Positions 16,427 through 26,689 are shown, numbered from the stretch's first letter. The stretch: 59,966 nucleotides of DNA from Roseburia sp. (GCA_023667765.1 JAMOZS010000009.1:1-59966), one strand, 5' to 3'. Notes: generated by a model not told the origin, from the sequence alone. Translations and numbers: made by a program.

Positions 16427-18700
16427 ATGAACAGGGATAAAAAAACTTCTTTTTTGATACGGATATGCTGTATTATGGGAGTGGGAATACTCTGCGGATG
16501 CGGGCGGGAGAGTCTTGGTGCGGCAGGAAAAAGTTCAACAGACACCGGGTATAGGGAGGAGCATTATGAATGGGCGGAGACCGGTTTTGCGCAGGCAGAT
16601 GACGTACCAGAGGAAGCGCTGTTGTTTTTGTCGGATTATGAAAGGCTGGATTTTGAGCCGCCGGAGGAGACTGAGGCAGAGTTACATTATCAGGCGGTCG
16701 GTGAGAATGTTTTTTTCCTGCTGGATATCTATTATTCCAAAGAAGAGGCCCTTTATTATTTGAGAAACAGCGATAAGCCTTCTGAGAGCCTTCTGCTTTC
16801 TCCCGTCGATTGGGGGATTGGGAATGGTTCGATTCAGGGAATGGCGGTTCAAGATGAAAAGAAGCTGGTATTCTGGGTGGGCAGCGATTATCAGAAAAGT
16901 GGATTGGATGGGGCATATCAGCATTATTATGCCGTGTATACGGATGATACAGGAAGACTTCTTGAGAAGGTGGATATAATTGAAACTCTGAAAGAGTATA
17001 GAATTTGGGAGGATTCCGGTTATGCGGGAGGGGTATCCTGCTGTGATGGGGAAGGTAATCTGTATCTATGCGACGATAAAAATAAGGAAATTTATGTGGT
17101 GAATCGAGAGGGAAGATTAGTCCTGAAAAGCTCTTACCCAGCCGGTGAGGAGGGGGATTCCCTACAGGCGTTTAGGGCCTCCGAGGGAGAGGTGGTATTT
17201 GCATATCAGGCAGGGAATCAGACGGAATTGTTTTGCCTGAACACAGAGAAGGACGGTAAGAAGCTGCTTGCCGTGGAAAAGTTCTCGGAGGTGTGTCAGT
17301 GGTATGGTCTGAAGGGGCATATGTTGTATTATGCCACAGATAAGGAGCTTATCAGATGGAATGTGGCTACAGGCGAGCGGAAGATAATAGTGAATCTACA
17401 GGAAAACGGAGTGACAAATGTTTATGGGTCTTTTTTGGCAGAAACAAGCGATGGAATCAGAATGCTTTTTTCGGAGCGAAAGGAATGTTATGCGCTTACT
17501 TTTTCCGAGGAAGAGCCGCAGACAAAAGAGCAGTTCGTTTTCTGCAATATTTACGGGAAGGATTCTTTTTTGGAGGGGCGTCTTGCCGAATTTTCCAGGA
17601 AAAACCAGATGTATACCATTTCTTATCGAGATGCCGCTGATGAGGATAGCGCCGGTAAGGTATTGATGGAGATGGCAAATGGGGCGGGGCCGGATATGCT
17701 CTTTGTTTCGCAGGAGGATATGGAAAAGCTGCAGGATGTTCATGCACTGGCGGATTTGGGACAGCTTCTGGAGGATAGGACGAAGGAGGTTTTATTGCCG
17801 GGAGTTGTAGAAATGGGAAGCTTTGAAGGAGGCATTTACGGTCTGCCACTGTATATTTCGGTGGAAACCGTGGCAAGCAGCAGGAAATACTGGCCAAAGG
17901 ACAGCTGGACAACTGCGGAGATAATAGAACTTCTGGAAGAACAGACGGCGTTGCAGGGAATTTATCTGGATTACTTTGGACAGGATTCTTACTTTTATAA
18001 TATGTATTTTCTGATAGGGGCGAACCTGGAGAATTCTGTTTTTATAAAAGGAGCGCAGGGATTTGACTGTGAACTGTTCCGTTCTGTTTTGCGCACCGTT
18101 AAGGACAGGACAAGCGAAAGCGGGTATGCGGGGGAAATCCTGGAGGCGGTGGGCCAGGGTGCATATTTGGGGCAACAGTATCCGGTTTTTGATATGGCAA
18201 GTTTCGGAACAATGTATAAAAGAATTGGGCAGGATGGATTCATGGCAGGGTATCCCGTGGACACAGGCAGAGGAAACTTTATTGAAAGAAGCGGAATGAT
18301 AGTAGTGAATCAGTCTGCAGCGGAAAAGGAAGGGCTTTATGAGTTGCTCCAGTATCTGTATGGGGTGGAGAGCCAGGCTCTGCTTGAGCGGAAAATAAGC
18401 GTCAGGCTGGATATTCCGGAGAGACTGGTGGAGTATGACGAGGAGGAGAATGCCTATTATTGGAACAGAGCCAATGGATACAGAACGCTTCTTCCCCGGA
18501 AGGAGGACGGGAGTAGTTATCTGGAGGAGTATGTTGCCTTCTTAAAGGGAGTGACATCGAGGTCGGCTCATTCGGATGAATTATTTGATATTGTTATGGA
18601 GGAGGCAGACAGCTATTTCTATTCGGATAAAGATATGGAGGAGGTCATAGAGGTTATACAGAGGCGGGTGAATCTTTATGTTAGCGAAAAAGAAAGATAA
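16427..18700 (+). CDS. Lipoprotein: beta-propeller-like N-half plus solute-binding C-half
   Basis: 757 residues. A lipoprotein signal ends in the lipobox LCGC (Cys near 24), so it is anchored outside the membrane. Residues ~60-370 have repeated short beta motifs (GNLYLCDDKNKEIYVVNREG; KLVFWVGSD; ELIRWNVATGERK), like a propeller. From ~375 it resembles family 1 extracellular sugar-binding proteins: LEGRLAEFSRKNQMYTISYR, GPDMLFVSQEDMEKL, GGIYGLPLYISVETV. No ABC permease genes are adjacent, so it may serve as a sensor or orphan binding protein. The domain calls are by pattern, with the C-half the surer. Confidence 0.75.
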   Translation: MNRDKKTSFLIRICCIMGVGILCGCGRESLGAAGKSSTDTGYREEHYEWAETGFAQADDVPEEALLFLSDYERLDFEPPEETEAELHYQAVGENVFFLLDIYYSKEEALYYLRNSDKPSESLLLSPVDWGIGNGSIQGMAVQDEKKLVFWVGSDYQKSGLDGAYQHYYAVYTDDTGRLLEKVDIIETLKEYRIWEDSGYAGGVSCCDGEGNLYLCDDKNKEIYVVNREGRLVLKSSYPAGEEGDSLQAFRASEGEVVFAYQAGNQTELFCLNTEKDGKKLLAVEKFSEVCQWYGLKGHMLYYATDKELIRWNVATGERKIIVNLQENGVTNVYGSFLAETSDGIRMLFSERKECYALTFSEEEPQTKEQFVFCNIYGKDSFLEGRLAEFSRKNQMYTISYRDAADEDSAGKVLMEMANGAGPDMLFVSQEDMEKLQDVHALADLGQLLEDRTKEVLLPGVVEMGSFEGGIYGLPLYISVETVASSRKYWPKDSWTTAEIIELLEEQTALQGIYLDYFGQDSYFYNMYFLIGANLENSVFIKGAQGFDCELFRSVLRTVKDRTSESGYAGEILEAVGQGAYLGQQYPVFDMASFGTMYKRIGQDGFMAGYPVDTGRGNFIERSGMIVVNQSAAEKEGLYELLQYLYGVESQALLERKISVRLDIPERLVEYDEEENAYYWNRANGYRTLLPRKEDGSSYLEEYVAFLKGVTSRSAHSDELFDIVMEEADSYFYSDKDMEEVIEVIQRRVNLYVSEKER

Positions 18701-18736
18701 CAGAGATAACAGAACAAGATTTTGTGCGCCTCTGTC

Positions 18737-18765
18737 TTGCAATCCCCTTTGCTTTCCGATATAAT
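18737..18765 (+). promoter_or_regulatory. Promoter of the hydratase gene
   Basis: TTGCAA (18737-18742), 17-bp spacer, TATAAT (18760-18765), 57 bp before the chosen start codon. Confidence 0.8.
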
Positions 18766-18821
18766 TAGCTTTGATGTTTGTTTGGAACTGAGAGTGAAGG
18801 ATGAATCAAAGGAGGAGCGTT

Positions 18822-21116
18822 ATGATAGAATTGTTACAGGGCGGTACTTATCTGGTAAACGGCACGGAGCTTGTTGCGGATAATGCCGAGGCGTCCGCCG
18901 CCATTCAGGCAAAGACCGGCAAAAATATAACCAGAGAGGAGGCGGCCCAAAATACGATTGCCTATGGTATTTTAAAGAGCCACAACACCTCCGGCAATAT
19001 GGACAAGCTGAAGATTCGCTTTGACAAGCTGACCAGCCACGATATTACTTTTGTGGGAATTATTCAGACGGCAAGAGCTTCAGGGCTTACGAAATTTCCC
19101 ATGCCCTATGTGCTGACCAACTGTCACAATTCTCTTTGTGCAGTAGGCGGTACGATTAATGAGGATGACCATATGTTTGGCCTGACCTGCGCAAAGAAAT
19201 ACGGCGGCGTCTATGTGCCGCCTCATCAGGCAGTTATTCATCAGTTTGCCAGAGAGATGCTGGCAGGCGGCGGTAAGATGATTCTGGGCTCGGATTCCCA
19301 TACCCGTTATGGAGCCCTTGGCACAATGGCCATGGGAGAGGGCGGGCCTGAGCTTGTTAAGCAGCTGCTTAATCAGACATATGACATCAATATGCCCGGC
19401 GTAGTGGGCGTGTACTTAAAGGGAGCGCCCATAAAAGGGGTAGGTCCTCAGGATGTGGCGCTGGCGATTATCGGTGCCGTATTCAAAAACGGCTTTGTCA
19501 AAAATAAAGTGATGGAGTTTGTGGGGCCGGGAGTGGCGAATCTGAGCGCGGATTTCCGTATCGGAATCGATGTTATGACCACAGAGACCACCTGTCTTTC
19601 TTCTATTTGGAAAACGGATGAACAGATTAGGGAGTTCTATGATATTCATGGCCGCAGCGAGGAGTATCAGGAATTAAATCCCGGTCAGACGGCATACTAT
19701 GACGGTATGATTGTGGTTGATTTGGACAAGATACGTCCCATGATTGCCATGCCTTTCCATCCCAGCAATACCTATACCATTGAGGAACTGAACGAGAACC
19801 TGACGGATATCCTGGAGGAGACGGAGAAGCGCGCCCGGGTAAGTCTGGACGGTGCCGTAGAGTTGAATCTGAAAAACAAAGTAAAGAATGGCAGGTTGAT
19901 GGTAGACCAGGGAATCATTGCCGGTTGTGCCGGAGGCGGTTTTGAGAATATCTGCGCCGCTGCGGATATTTTAAAGGGGCGGTATATCGGATCTGACGGC
20001 TTTACCCTGAGCGTATATCCGGCATCTATGCCCGTTTATATGGAGCTGATTCAGAATGGCTGTGCCGCTACGATTATGGAGACCGGTGCGATTATGAAAA
20101 CGGCGTTCTGCGGTCCCTGTTTCGGCGCCGGAGACACACCTGCCAATAATGCTTTCAGTATTCGCCATTCCACCAGGAATTTCCCGAACCGTGAGGGCAG
20201 TAAGCTGCAGAACGGTCAGATTTCTTCCGTTGCATTGATGGACGCCCGTTCGATTGCCGCTACTGCGGCCAATCAGGGAATCCTTACTCCGGCTACGGAA
20301 TTTGACGGAACAATCGGTAAGTATCAATATCATTTTGACGCTAATATTTATAAGAACAGAGTATTTGATTCCAAGGGTGTGGCCGAGCCGGAGACGGAAA
20401 TTCAGTTTGGCCCCAATATTAAGGACTGGCCGGCTATGGGTGAGCTTCCTGAGAATCTTGTCCTGAGAGTGGTCAGTGAGATCCATGACCCGGTTACCAC
20501 CACGGACGAGCTGATTCCTTCCGGGGAGACGTCTTCTTATCGCTCCAATCCTTTGGGCCTGGCAGAGTTTACTTTAAGTCGTAAGGACCCTGAGTATGTA
20601 GGGCGGGCAAAGGATATCCAGAAGGCGGAGAAGGCCAGAATGGCAGGAGAGCATCCCTGTCAGGCGCATCCTGACGTGAAGCCTGTAATGGGTGTGGTGA
20701 AGCAGAGCTTTGCTGATGCAAACCATGAGAACACAGGATTTGGCTCTACCATTTTTGCAGTGAAGCCCGGAGATGGTTCCGCCCGTGAGCAGGCGGCCAG
20801 TTGTCAAAAGGTGCTTGGCGGTTGGGCAAATATTGCTCATGAGTATGCCACGAAGCGTTATCGCTCTAATTTGATTAACTGGGGTATGCTTCCGTTTTTG
20901 GTGAAAGAGGGAGAGCTGCCCTTCCGGAATCTGGACTATTTATTTATTCCCGGAATCAAAAAAGCGGTAGAGGAAAAGGCAGAGGTTATCAAGGCCTATA
21001 AAGTAGATGTGGAGAAGGGTAAGCTGGATGAATTTGAGCTTTGTCTGGGAGAACTGACAGATGAGGAGCGCCAGATTATTTTGAAGGGATGTCTGATTAA
21101 TTACAATCGAGTGTAA
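18822..21116 (+). CDS. Aconitase-family hydratase (YbhJ-like)
   Basis: 764 residues from ATG 18822. AAAGGAGG lies 10 nt upstream, and the earlier ATG (18801) has no such site. The [4Fe-4S] ligands are visible: Cys369 (AGCAGGG), Cys430 and Cys433 ([11 protein letters not shown]). So are [20 protein letters not shown] in the N-terminal domain and a C-terminal swivel domain ([33 protein letters not shown]). This matches the clostridial 'hydratase' branch related to E. coli YbhJ rather than AcnA/AcnB or LeuC. The substrate is uncertain. No other TCA-cycle gene is nearby. It has its own promoter, and the SseB-like gene follows 55 nt later. Confidence 0.9.
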   Translation: MIELLQGGTYLVNGTELVADNAEASAAIQAKTGKNITREEAAQNTIAYGILKSHNTSGNMDKLKIRFDKLTSHDITFVGIIQTARASGLTKFPMPYVLTNCHNSLCAVGGTINEDDHMFGLTCAKKYGGVYVPPHQAVIHQFAREMLAGGGKMILGSDSHTRYGALGTMAMGEGGPELVKQLLNQTYDINMPGVVGVYLKGAPIKGVGPQDVALAIIGAVFKNGFVKNKVMEFVGPGVANLSADFRIGIDVMTTETTCLSSIWKTDEQIREFYDIHGRSEEYQELNPGQTAYYDGMIVVDLDKIRPMIAMPFHPSNTYTIEELNENLTDILEETEKRARVSLDGAVELNLKNKVKNGRLMVDQGIIAGCAGGGFENICAAADILKGRYIGSDGFTLSVYPASMPVYMELIQNGCAATIMETGAIMKTAFCGPCFGAGDTPANNAFSIRHSTRNFPNREGSKLQNGQISSVALMDARSIAATAANQGILTPATEFDGTIGKYQYHFDANIYKNRVFDSKGVAEPETEIQFGPNIKDWPAMGELPENLVLRVVSEIHDPVTTTDELIPSGETSSYRSNPLGLAEFTLSRKDPEYVGRAKDIQKAEKARMAGEHPCQAHPDVKPVMGVVKQSFADANHENTGFGSTIFAVKPGDGSAREQAASCQKVLGGWANIAHEYATKRYRSNLINWGMLPFLVKEGELPFRNLDYLFIPGIKKAVEEKAEVIKAYKVDVEKGKLDEFELCLGELTDEERQIILKGCLINYNRV

Positions 21117-21171
21117 GCGTAGCGCTTCAAAGTGCTTATGCACAAAAAGCAGCGCAGAAATGAGGATTTAT

Positions 21172-21639
21172 ATGAAATTTAATAAGCCGGTATCAAATCC
21201 CCTTTTGATAGGAGCGGTAGAATTATTAAAGGCGGAGCCTACAACTGAACATAGAGCGCTTTTTATCGGGGAGATGCTGAAGGCCGAGTTCTTAACGCCG
21301 GTTATTCTGACGCCGGAGCCTGAGCAGGACGAGGAGGGAAACTGGAAGCTTACCAATGAGAACAAGGTGCAGTTTCCCACACTTTCTGCCCCTGACGGGA
21401 AGCAGTTTTTTATGGCTTTTACGGATAAGTCCGAGCTGGAGAAGTGGAGGCCGGGAGAGCAAAAGCATACCTTTTCCTGTACCTATGAGGATTACTTTGC
21501 AATGCTTATGCGCCGGGACAAGGAAGGGAATTACGGGCCGGCCTGGGGCTTTGTCATCAATCCCTTTGGCTGTAACATGGTGGTGGACAGGAATATGATT
21601 ATCAATTTGTTTGTCAGGAAAAATCCGCCCCAAAAATAA
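21172..21639 (+). CDS. SseB-like N-terminal-domain protein
   Basis: 155 residues from ATG 21172, preferred to ATG 21160 because GAGG sits 6 nt before it. The pattern of a short N-terminal helix, TEHRALFIGEMLKAEFLTPV, then a beta-rich centre (LSAPDGKQFFMAFTDKSELE) and GFVINPFGCNMVVDRNMI matches the SseB N-terminal domain. Function in Firmicutes is not established. Soluble, no signal peptide. Probably co-transcribed with the hydratase. Confidence 0.8.
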   Translation: MKFNKPVSNPLLIGAVELLKAEPTTEHRALFIGEMLKAEFLTPVILTPEPEQDEEGNWKLTNENKVQFPTLSAPDGKQFFMAFTDKSELEKWRPGEQKHTFSCTYEDYFAMLMRRDKEGNYGPAWGFVINPFGCNMVVDRNMIINLFVRKNPPQK

Positions 21640-21916
21640 GAAAGGGCTGTTTTCATCAATGTTTCCCTAAAGATGTGGCATATTTTGCCGATATATTCTA
21701 TACAGGAGGTTGGCAAGGCCGGTCAGCCTCCCAGTAGACGACACCACGGATGGTATTTACGCAGGAAAAGGATTTCTGTCAGAATGCCATTTTTTTTATG
21801 GATACAGGATGGGACACATAAAAAAGTTCCACTTGAGGGGGATTTATCTGCGGAACGGAGGACGGGAGAATACTGCCTGAGGGAATGGGTGCCGAAAAAA
21901 GGAGAGAAAGAGAGGA

Positions 21917-23023
21917 TTGAAGATTGATTCTAGCACAATAGGAATGGAATCCACCAGAAGCTACAGGGCTTCCAATGCAAGTACAAAGCGCTTTATGATA
22001 GCGCAGTATCAGCAGACCTTTACACAAAACAGCGCATTGCTGGGAACGATGGTAAGCGATGAACAGCAGCAGGCAGATAGCGAGCCGAAGGAAACATCCG
22101 ATAAGGTAACTTCTCTGAAGGAATGGCAGAACAGATTGGGAGTGTCTGCCGGTCGCGTTAGTGTACGGAGTATCAGCAGCAGCACGATGGAGAATATTCG
22201 TCAGGCGTCGTTGCGTTATATTTTTGAGCTCTTGTTTTCCTCCAGAAGAAGTCGTTTAAACGATTTTTATGGAAATCAGGGCTTTATGGGCATGCAGAGC
22301 CTGCAAAGCAACGGATTCATTGCCGGTTCAGGCATGAATACGCTGAATTTCACCCAGGAATCCTGGCAGTATGAGCAGGAGGAAACCAACTTTTCCACAG
22401 TGGGGACGGTGCGTACCTCAGACGGAAGGGAGATTCGCTTCAATGTACAGGTGGGTATGAGCCGGGAATTTCAGCAATACTATAAGCAGGATTTGCAGAT
22501 TGCCAAAACGCAGATGTGCGATCCCTTGGTAATCAATCTGGATACGGATGTGGCAGAGCTTACGGACCAGAAATTCTACTTTGACATTGACGCCGACGGT
22601 GTGAAGGACGAGATTTCCACACTGGGCAGAGGCAGCGGTTATCTGGCGCTTGACAAGAATGGAGACGGCGTTATAAATGACGGCAGCGAGCTGTTCGGCA
22701 CGAAGAGCGGCGATGGCTTTGCCGATTTGGCAAAGTATGATGAGGACGGTAATGGCTGGATTGATGAAAATGATGCGATTTGGTCAAAGCTGAAGATTTG
22801 GTGCAAGGATGAAAACGGGAAAGATGTGCTGTATCGTCTGGCGGATAAGGGCGTAGGTGCTATTTGTCTGCAAAATGTTTCTACTGACTTTATGATGAAG
22901 GACACGTCAGGAGCCGCAAAGGGCGCTATCCGAAGCACGGGAATTTTCCTTTATGAAAACGGCGCTGCCGGTACGATGCAGCATGTGGATTTGGCGAAAT
23001 CGACTTATCAAAAAGAAGCTTAG
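21917..23023 (+). CDS. EF-hand-type calcium-binding protein, no signal peptide
   Basis: 368 residues from a TTG start, supported by GGAGAG upstream. Residues 1-130 are low-complexity and polar (RSYRASNASTKRFMIAQYQQ). The middle is beta-rich. From ~215 there are acidic loops of calcium-binding type: DIDADGVKDE, DKNGDGVINDGSELFG and DEDGNGWIDENDAIW. The second and third fit the EF-hand D-x-D-x-D-G pattern. Similar proteins occur in Lachnospiraceae without a defined role. No export signal or anchor is visible, odd for a calcium-binding architecture that is usually extracellular. Confidence 0.75.
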   Translation: MKIDSSTIGMESTRSYRASNASTKRFMIAQYQQTFTQNSALLGTMVSDEQQQADSEPKETSDKVTSLKEWQNRLGVSAGRVSVRSISSSTMENIRQASLRYIFELLFSSRRSRLNDFYGNQGFMGMQSLQSNGFIAGSGMNTLNFTQESWQYEQEETNFSTVGTVRTSDGREIRFNVQVGMSREFQQYYKQDLQIAKTQMCDPLVINLDTDVAELTDQKFYFDIDADGVKDEISTLGRGSGYLALDKNGDGVINDGSELFGTKSGDGFADLAKYDEDGNGWIDENDAIWSKLKIWCKDENGKDVLYRLADKGVGAICLQNVSTDFMMKDTSGAAKGAIRSTGIFLYENGAAGTMQHVDLAKSTYQKEA

Positions 23024-23133
23024 TGCGTAAATAAAAATGAATAATTCTTTTCCTTACGGCAAAACTAGGAGTGAGGCCACAGACGGCTTGTTCCGTGTTG
23101 AGGATATCCAGTTTAAAGGAAGGAAAAGATGCC

Positions 23134-24060
23134 ATGAAAAGAAATAGAAAAAACAGTATAAAAAAGGAAAGAACCATAATGATTGCTTCTTCAGCATTTG
23201 TGCTGGCGGCGCTGACGATGACCGGGGTGTACATGAGAAATCAAAGTATGAAGCCTCAGGATGATGGTTATACCATTGATTTTACGGCGATGGAAGACAG
23301 TGCGGACAACAAGCTTGAGGAGATAGCACAGAATGAAGGACTGCAGCAGGGGGCGAATCAGGTGGCGGATGCAGGTAATCATCCCATAGAGGACGCCCCT
23401 TCTGTCCTACAGGATGATTTGGACTATATGCCCATGGAAGAGGAATTGATTAGCGAGGCAGGTTCGAGTCGAGTGGAGATTCCCGGATTGACGGACGAAA
23501 GCAAATCTTTGCTGGAGGAAGCCGCCGGCGCAAATGAGGAGGCTGCTGAAGGAGTAACACAGGACACTGAGAATCCGGAGCAACAGAATCCGGAGGAAGA
23601 ATCTCAGGAGACCGGAGCAGGAGAGCCGGTAGTGGCAGCGGCGCTGCACTTTTCCGAAGATAGTGCGTTAATCCGTCCTGTGAGCGGAGAGATTATTCTG
23701 CCCTACAGCATGGACGGCAGCGTATATTTTGCGACACTGGATCAGTACAAGTATAACCCTGCCATGGTCTTTGCGGCCACGGAGGGAGTGGCGGTAAGCG
23801 CCTGTGCGGCAGGACAGGTGGTCAGTGTTGCTGACAGCGCCCAGCTGGGTCATACGGTAACGCTTGATTTAGGCGACGGCTATCAGGTCATTTATGGCCA
23901 AATGAAGGATATTGAGGTGACTGTGGGCAGCTTCGTGGAAGCCGGCTCGGTTATCGGTGTGGTGGCAGCTCCTACAAAGTACTACAGCATGGAGGGAAGC
24001 AATCTCTACTTCCAGCTGACGAAGGATGGTACGCCGCTGAACCCCGAAAGCTTTTTTTAG
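23134..24060 (+). CDS. Membrane-anchored degenerate LytM (M23-like) protein
   Basis: 308 residues from ATG 23134 (RBS AAAGGAAGG). A single N-terminal transmembrane segment (IMIASSAFVLAALTMTGVYM) is followed by a long acidic linker (EEAAEGVTQDTENPEQQNPE) and a LytM fold at ~195-308. Active M23 enzymes have H-x3-D and H-x-H metal ligands. Here the first site reads YNPAMVFAATEG and the last reads NLYFQLTKDG, so the histidines are gone. The fold features GDGYQVIYGQ and VGSFVEAGSVIGVV remain. It is probably a non-enzymatic scaffold like SpoIIQ, but a sporulation role is only suggested by the architecture. Confidence 0.8.
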   Translation: MKRNRKNSIKKERTIMIASSAFVLAALTMTGVYMRNQSMKPQDDGYTIDFTAMEDSADNKLEEIAQNEGLQQGANQVADAGNHPIEDAPSVLQDDLDYMPMEEELISEAGSSRVEIPGLTDESKSLLEEAAGANEEAAEGVTQDTENPEQQNPEEESQETGAGEPVVAAALHFSEDSALIRPVSGEIILPYSMDGSVYFATLDQYKYNPAMVFAATEGVAVSACAAGQVVSVADSAQLGHTVTLDLGDGYQVIYGQMKDIEVTVGSFVEAGSVIGVVAAPTKYYSMEGSNLYFQLTKDGTPLNPESFF

Positions 24061-24108
24061 GATATTGCCGGACGGCAATCTATCTGTGAAGCTGGGAGGG
24101 GTTGAAGG

Positions 24109-25290
24109 ATGTATATTACAGGCGGTAAGATATTGACAATGACGGGTGCGGAAATACCGGAGGGTGTTATACGCATACAAAACGGAAAAATTACAGAGGT
24201 GGGCACCTGTGAGGAGGTGCCCATCCGTGCGCAGGAGGGAGAGCAAATCATCTCCGTGCAAAAGGGTGTGATAATGCCGGGTATTATCGAGGCGCACTGT
24301 CATATGGGCATAACAGAGGAGAAAAAGGGGATGGAGGGGGATGATTGTAACGAGACAGTCAATCCCATCACGCCCTGGCTGAGGGCTATTGATGCTATCA
24401 ATACCATGGATGCGGCCTTTGACGATGCGGTTCGAGCCGGAATAACAGCTGCTATGATTGGGCCGGGCAGCTCCAATGTAGTGGGAGGTCAGTTTGCCCT
24501 GTTGAAAACCAGGGGGCGCAGGGTGGATGATTTGATTATAAAAGCGCCTGCGGCTATGAAGGTAGCCTTCGGAGAGAATCCGAAGGTGAATTACTCGGGG
24601 CAGGGCAAAAGTCCCAGTACCCGTATGGCCATTGCCTCCATGCTGCGCCAGGAGCTGTGGGAGGCTGCGGAATATTGTAAAAAGAGGGAGGAGGCCCTTC
24701 GGAAGGGGCAGGAGCCGGAGAAGGATTATACAAAGGAATGCTGGGTTCCTGTGTTTCGGGGAGAGATACCGTTAAAGGCTCATGTTCACAGAGTAGATGA
24801 TATTTTCACGGCGATTCGTATTGCCAAGGAGTTTCATCTGCGTATGACGCTGGATCATTGTTCCGAAGGACATCTGATAGCCGAAGAGCTGGCGAAGGAA
24901 GGCTTTCCCGCCATTGTGGGGCCGGATTTGGCCAGCAGAAGCAAGATTGAGGTGCAGAATATGGCGTTTAAGACCGCCGGAGTTCTGAACCGGGCAGGCG
25001 TGATGACCGCTATTACCACGGATCACCCGGTATCCCTGATTCAGTCGCTGCCTCTGTGTGCAGGGCTGGCAGTAAAGGCTGGGCTTCCTCTTGAGGAAGG
25101 TTATAAAGCCATGACGCTGTATCCGGCTGTCATTTGCGGCGTAGGAGACAGAATGGGCAGTCTGGAGGTAGGGAAGGATGGAAATATCGCCATTTTCGAC
25201 GGCAATCCAATGGAGGTGTTTACGCAGACCCTATATACCATAATAGACGGTAAAATTGTATATGATTATCAAAAGGGCATTGCTTTATAG
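24109..25290 (+). CDS. Amidohydrolase, imidazolonepropionase-like
   Basis: 393 residues. The composite domain and TIM barrel of the amidohydrolase superfamily are readable: GVIMPGIIEAHCHMGI (first metal site H-x-H), KAHVHRVDDI, LDHCSEGH and TTDHPVSLIQ, with a C-terminal beta segment (GNIAIFDGNPMEVFTQT). This pattern is common to imidazolonepropionase-like and related enzymes; the true substrate is unknown. The RBS is modest. It overlaps an upstream frame of the following gene but not its chosen start (55 nt later). Confidence 0.85.
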   Translation: MYITGGKILTMTGAEIPEGVIRIQNGKITEVGTCEEVPIRAQEGEQIISVQKGVIMPGIIEAHCHMGITEEKKGMEGDDCNETVNPITPWLRAIDAINTMDAAFDDAVRAGITAAMIGPGSSNVVGGQFALLKTRGRRVDDLIIKAPAAMKVAFGENPKVNYSGQGKSPSTRMAIASMLRQELWEAAEYCKKREEALRKGQEPEKDYTKECWVPVFRGEIPLKAHVHRVDDIFTAIRIAKEFHLRMTLDHCSEGHLIAEELAKEGFPAIVGPDLASRSKIEVQNMAFKTAGVLNRAGVMTAITTDHPVSLIQSLPLCAGLAVKAGLPLEEGYKAMTLYPAVICGVGDRMGSLEVGKDGNIAIFDGNPMEVFTQTLYTIIDGKIVYDYQKGIAL

Positions 25291-25345
25291 AAGTTTCAAA
25301 GGTATAATGTACGCAAAGGGCAGGATTTGCTCATGGAGGCTGATT

Positions 25346-26620
25346 GTGAAGTTTGTACATTTATACAGAACTTTTTATAGGGGCAATGCCCTGTTTTTAT
25401 GTCTGCTGATGCTGTGTTTTTCGGGCTGTGCAGGCCAGCTTCCCGGCGAGGCGGCGCCCTCCTTCGATACAGGCGCTGTGACAGGTATGGAGGAGACGCC
25501 GGTTGTGGATTACGGGGTGCCTCAGTATGCGCCAAATATTCTGGTGAATCAGAGAGGTTATCCGGTCGGGGAGGACAAGTATGCAATAGTGAAGGGAAGT
25601 CGACTGCCGGAGGACTTCAGACTGATGGAGGCTGAGGGCGGCACAGCGGTATATACCGGCAGTATTGAGGAAATTGATTATAATGACGAGCTGGCTCTGT
25701 ATGTGGGAAGGCTGGATTTTGGCGATTATAGGGAGGAAGGAAGTTATTATATAGAGTGCGATATCGTGGGACAGTCTCTGCGCTTTTCTATTGAGAAGGG
25801 GCTCTATGAAACAATATTTACGGAGCTTTTAGAGCAGGTTTACAGAGAATGTGAGGAAAGGACGGTTTCTCTTTCTGATATGATTGCCTTACTTACGGTC
25901 TATGAATGGTATCCTGAGCTTTTTGCACAGGAGGAAGGCCTCACGCCCGGAGTTCTGGAACTGATGGTGGATTGGATTGGCGTACAGGAGGAGGACAGTA
26001 CGCTGTATGCGGCTTTTCTGGCGAAATTCTGTTATCTGTATCAGAAGTTTGACCGGAAGTATGCCACGGACTGTCTGCAGCTTGCATCCAGTCTGTACGA
26101 AAAGAATCGCAGCGTCCTGCAGACCGATGCGGAGAGTTTTTTTGCGTTGGCCGAGTTATATCGCGCCACCGGACTCTATACGTACCGCAAGCAAATTTAT
26201 GATTATAAGGATTTTTTTGAAAATAACAGTAGTTATATGGAGAATAAAGAATATTTGTATGGGGCTATGACTTATATGGTAACTCGTCAGAAGGTGGATG
26301 TGGACCTTTGCAGTAGCTTTATGGATGAGATTATGAGCAGGGGAGAGGAGATATCCAAGCGCTATATGGATATGATACATCCTGTGGCAGAAAAAAATAA
26401 CGGATGTGATGATTTGCTGAAATGCACTTCGGAGCTGGCCTGTGCCAATTATATTATGAACAATTATCAGTATAATGATATTATGGAGGAATTCTGGCAT
26501 TATCTGATGGGAAGAAATAAGGAATCCATCTGCTTTTATCCCGAGCAGGGCAGCCATAGCGGTTATATCCTCCTATTGGCTCAGCTGGCAGCCACGCACA
26601 GGACGGAGCCGGAGACTTAA
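25346..26620 (+). CDS. Lipoprotein with cellulase N-terminal Ig-like domain and decayed helical domain
   Basis: 424 residues from GTG 25346, chosen for GGAGG 6 nt before it. The lipobox is CFSGC. Residues ~55-150 match the CelD_N Ig-like domain of GH9 enzymes (NILVNQRGYPVGEDKYAIVK; SYYIECDIVGQSLRFSIEKG). The rest is helical, like the (alpha/alpha)6 barrel of GH9. But it is shorter than the usual ~430-residue barrel, and I cannot find the GH9 catalytic Asp-Ala-Gly-Asp motif. It may bind glycans without cutting them. The assignment of the C-terminal part is tentative. Confidence 0.65.
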   Translation: MKFVHLYRTFYRGNALFLCLLMLCFSGCAGQLPGEAAPSFDTGAVTGMEETPVVDYGVPQYAPNILVNQRGYPVGEDKYAIVKGSRLPEDFRLMEAEGGTAVYTGSIEEIDYNDELALYVGRLDFGDYREEGSYYIECDIVGQSLRFSIEKGLYETIFTELLEQVYRECEERTVSLSDMIALLTVYEWYPELFAQEEGLTPGVLELMVDWIGVQEEDSTLYAAFLAKFCYLYQKFDRKYATDCLQLASSLYEKNRSVLQTDAESFFALAELYRATGLYTYRKQIYDYKDFFENNSSYMENKEYLYGAMTYMVTRQKVDVDLCSSFMDEIMSRGEEISKRYMDMIHPVAEKNNGCDDLLKCTSELACANYIMNNYQYNDIMEEFWHYLMGRNKESICFYPEQGSHSGYILLLAQLAATHRTEPET

Positions 26621-26689
26621 CAGCCGGAAACCGGCATACATATATTATTAGAGAAAGAGGCACCGAAAGGGTGGCGGAAACGAGGGAAT

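Noticed and set aside
21673-21927. 84-codon plus-strand frame
   Set aside because: No RBS, odd composition, and its end overlaps the well-supported TTG start of the next gene.
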